Below, piece after piece: positions 61,601 to 64,000 of a stretch of 64,000 nt of DNA (position 1 is its first letter; each line of letters starts with the position of its first letter). The notes beneath the pieces were generated by a model. The model worked only from the letters and a program-made list of their open reading frames with translations, was not told where the DNA came from and ran no database searches. Origin of the DNA: Rhea pennata (Eukaryota; Chordata; Aves; Rheiformes; Rheidae). Position numbers and translations under genes: made by a program. The stretch is taken from positions 116,893,801 to 116,957,800 of the forward strand of contig NC_084663.1 in assembly GCF_028389875.1 (NCBI RefSeq), written 5' to 3'.

Positions 61601-62870
61601 TCCATTTAAAGAGTACTCCAAAACACCTCCCTCCCTCTCCTGCTCACTGCCTAGAATTACTGGAGTAAAACACAGCATCATGGATGCACACAGAGGTTAT
61701 CCTGGACCCCAGGGCCCTCTGCTCCCCAGAGACTCATAGGACACCACAGCTGCACCTGATGGGTTCAGGAGCCAGCATTTCTCTTAGGTACCTGACACGT
61801 GGCCAGAAACTTTGTTTTATTCAAGGTACCTCTGCTTCCTCCCTAACCGGTTTGAATCGGATGCCGGTTTTATGCCGTGCATGCACAATCCCTACCAGCC
61901 CTGTGCTCCAGCTGCTAGCGAGAAAGAGCCTTTTTGTTCTGCTGAGACTCCACCAATATGATGTCTTTACTCCCAGGAAAACAGAAGGCCTTCCTTGACA
62001 CGGGCAACCCCAAAAGGGTTCAGCTACTAAAGCGAAGGTCCTAAAGACAGAAAGAAGGATTCACAAGGGCTGGACAGAAGCCATCGCACCATTCCTGGCA
62101 CTCGCCGTTCCACATGGGGCTTTGCAGCCCGTCAGGACAAAGAGTACAGTTTTTAGCAGCCCTACGTTCTGCTGACAAACGCATAATAAACTGACAGAGG
62201 GAGACGAAGCAGCATCTCAAAGCCCTACTTGCAGCGGAGGTAGAGCATAGCGGGAGTGGGGATGGACACTTTCTGCAGGTGTTCATCTAGTGTCCCCCCA
62301 TTTGCATACATTTGCATACTGTCAAACAGTTGGCTGACAGACTCTCTGAGAAGGTCTGGACTGAGCCCAAACCTGTCAGGGACTTTCTCCTTGCCAGTCA
62401 AGGTTGGCTTTGGTTGCAATTAAAGAGAGGAAAGAAACACTTCTGACTTTGCAACATAGAAAGCTATGGGTGGGGTGAGTTTAAACAGAAAATTTACATT
62501 TTCTTTAGGGAAAAACTCTGAATTACCGTGCCAGGCCCTGGGGGCAAAACCCAAGGAAAAAAATGAATTTGAGCTCTTTGGTCCTAAGGAAAATCTCTTT
62601 TTCTCTAACCACTTGCCAGGCAGCGTTCTGTGTGTCACCAGCTCACGGAGAGTCGCAGCGAAGGAGAAGCCTTTGGAGGTACAAAGCAATAAATGACCAG
62701 AGACAGCTCTGGAAATGATCTACCTGTCCAGACACCACTCAGCCGCTTTCCCGTATATAAGGCTCCCAGTAGGAAAAGCCCGGCTGAGTCCCCACACAGC
62801 CGCGCAGCGGTCACGGTTGCGGTCGAAAACGCTCCCCTGGACTGGGGGGAGAAGACGAGCGGGACCTGAG
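58681..62870. other. Downstream intergenic, repeats only
   Basis: Contains the - strand CR1 fragment at 59.64 kb and a small CpG-rich stretch at about 59.89-60.04 kb directly after it. No supported coding sequence. Confidence 0.55.
59638..59830 (-). mobile_element. CR1 LINE 3' fragment (- strand)
   Basis: Read on the + strand it runs GATCATAGAAGGGCTGAGG, TTGGAAGGGACCTCTGGAGA, CATCTAGTCCAACCCC and so on to GCAGCCTGTTCCAGTGTTCC. This is the reverse complement of the CR1 3' end, with the terminal repeat at 59638. It is clearly better preserved than the copy at 50.6 kb. The 5' truncation point is near 59830, and any continuation is too diverged for me to follow. Confidence 0.93.
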
Positions 62871-62880
62871 CGCTAAGCAA

Positions 62881-63880
62881 CATTGAACAATGGGAACGCC
62901 TGAAAATACCTCATAGATATTTACCAAGGGGACAAAAGAACGGACAATGAGGATATGTTTTGGAAGCCCACACCCCCCTTTTACTTATTGTTCTACATAT
63001 TCTTCCCTAAGCCACGAAAATTTAATACTTCATCTTTAAACAGTGATGGACACTAGAGTTTCATGAGCAGCAGACAATAGGTTCTGTTTATTCGCCGACA
63101 ATAAAGAGCCTGTTTAACTCTGGACTGCAAGTGGCTGAGCCATCTGGCCCATATCTTCACAGTAAAACATTGTCCGTGACACAAAAAATGATTACATCCA
63201 CAGGACAAACTAATGTGACCTCTAAATAAAGCCTTCCTCTGAAGCTATGATATCATACTGCATAGGGGACACCAGCACAATTGAATCTGGTCACCCAGAG
63301 CACAAGTGAGATAGGACTATTTAAGCCTAATTTTACAGGAGACTTTTTGTCCTCCGTGGCAAACCATCCAGATCCGACGACAGCATTGAAACATCTTTTT
63401 TATTCACTCTTAAGGCAACAGTGCCGTTCTGTTTTGTATTGGCAGTGCTTTTTAGCTTGCGCTAGGCCCAGGAAGTACACATCCATTTGCAGCGGCAGCA
63501 CCTGCAAGCTTTTCTTCCAACAACGTTTTACTGATGCATCACCACCTGCACCAGCCCTTTTTTTCTGATAGTGGGGAAACAAGCGGCTCTTTCTCCTCGG
63601 TGCCAGTTGGAAAGGTCCAAGTCTGCCGCAGCCTCACAAATAGTTTCTGAGCTCTAACAAGGCGCTCTCAGCACTGCTGTACCTGAATGGCTGCTTCATG
63701 GGGCAAAACAACAACCCAAGAAAAAGGCCCATCTCAATGAACAAAATGTCACTCGCTCAAAGGAGGCAATTTATCTTCGCTGGTACAGTGCTTGTACTAC
63801 TGTATCTTCTAAAGAAACGTTAGTAAAAAGGCATGATAGATCTAATTAAAGAGGCTAATCCTTTTAAAGAGACAATGCTA
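62881..63880. promoter_or_regulatory. SOX-motif-rich candidate enhancer
   Basis: Eight ACAAT cores on either strand occur in about 1 kb: 62887 (in CATTGAACAATGG, two facing SOX-type sites), 62944, 62987, 63073, 63098, 63169, 63277 and 63872. There is also an E-box CATCTG at 63141. The sequence is AT-rich and repeat-free. SOX10 acts with OLIG2 in oligodendrocytes (general knowledge); function here is inference. Confidence 0.35.
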
Positions 63881-64000
63881 CCGATGTGTGAATATTTACA
63901 GACTTTGTGGGAATGCTTCGTGGTAACCTGAATGATTAACACAAGTCTAACTCCCATTTTATTAAGCTGAATGTCTGCTTGGCTGCAAGGCACTTTGACA

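Noticed and set aside
1..64000. CRISPR arrays, bacterial operons, tRNA or rRNA genes, viral or toxin genes
   Set aside because: None seen. The direct repeats are simple microsatellites and the window is vertebrate nuclear DNA.

Overview
This is a vertebrate genomic window, almost certainly from a bird. Nearly all of it is non-coding. Three things point to a bird: two remnants of CR1 LINE elements in the archosaur/avian style, a 297-residue OLIG2 protein that appears shorter than the mammalian one, and compact GC-rich promoter sequence with CpG islands. I cannot name the species.

The one protein-coding gene I can support is OLIG2, on the + strand. A TATA-type promoter lies at about 30.0-30.1 kb. 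It is followed by a short non-coding exon 1, a 180-bp GC-rich intron, and a single coding exon (CDS 30408-31301). The 3' UTR is about 1 kb and ends at paired AATAAA signals near 32.34 kb. OLIG2 is the bHLH transcription factor that specifies motor-neuron progenitors and oligodendrocytes.

Layout. 1-28 kb is upstream intergenic DNA with several CpG-rich patches (about 6.4-6.8, 7.8-9.0, 21.6-22.1 and 23.0-23.7 kb). AT-rich, low-repeat stretches between them have the look of conserved non-coding elements. 28-32.4 kb is the OLIG2 CpG island and gene. 32.4-64 kb is downstream intergenic DNA. It holds more CpG-rich patches (32.9-34.2, 39.7-40.0, 40.9-41.5, 44.4-45.0, 55.1-56.0 and 57.6-58.2 kb), candidate enhancers, and CR1 remnants at 50.6 and 59.6 kb. 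It also holds an isolated core promoter at about 44.74-44.90 kb (two opposed CCAAT boxes, an E-box and a TATA box) with no recognisable gene after it. A second OLIG family bHLH gene (OLIG1) is not present in the window.

The window therefore reads as a developmental-gene regulatory domain: one key transcription-factor gene surrounded by CpG islands, poor in interspersed repeats, with many homeodomain, SOX and forkhead-like motifs. I found no new protein system. The most notable leads are the orphan promoter at 44.8 kb, the apparent shift of the polyalanine tract within OLIG2, a 28-bp sequence at the OLIG2 poly(A) site that recurs 515 bp downstream, and a SOX-type motif cluster at 62.9-63.9 kb.
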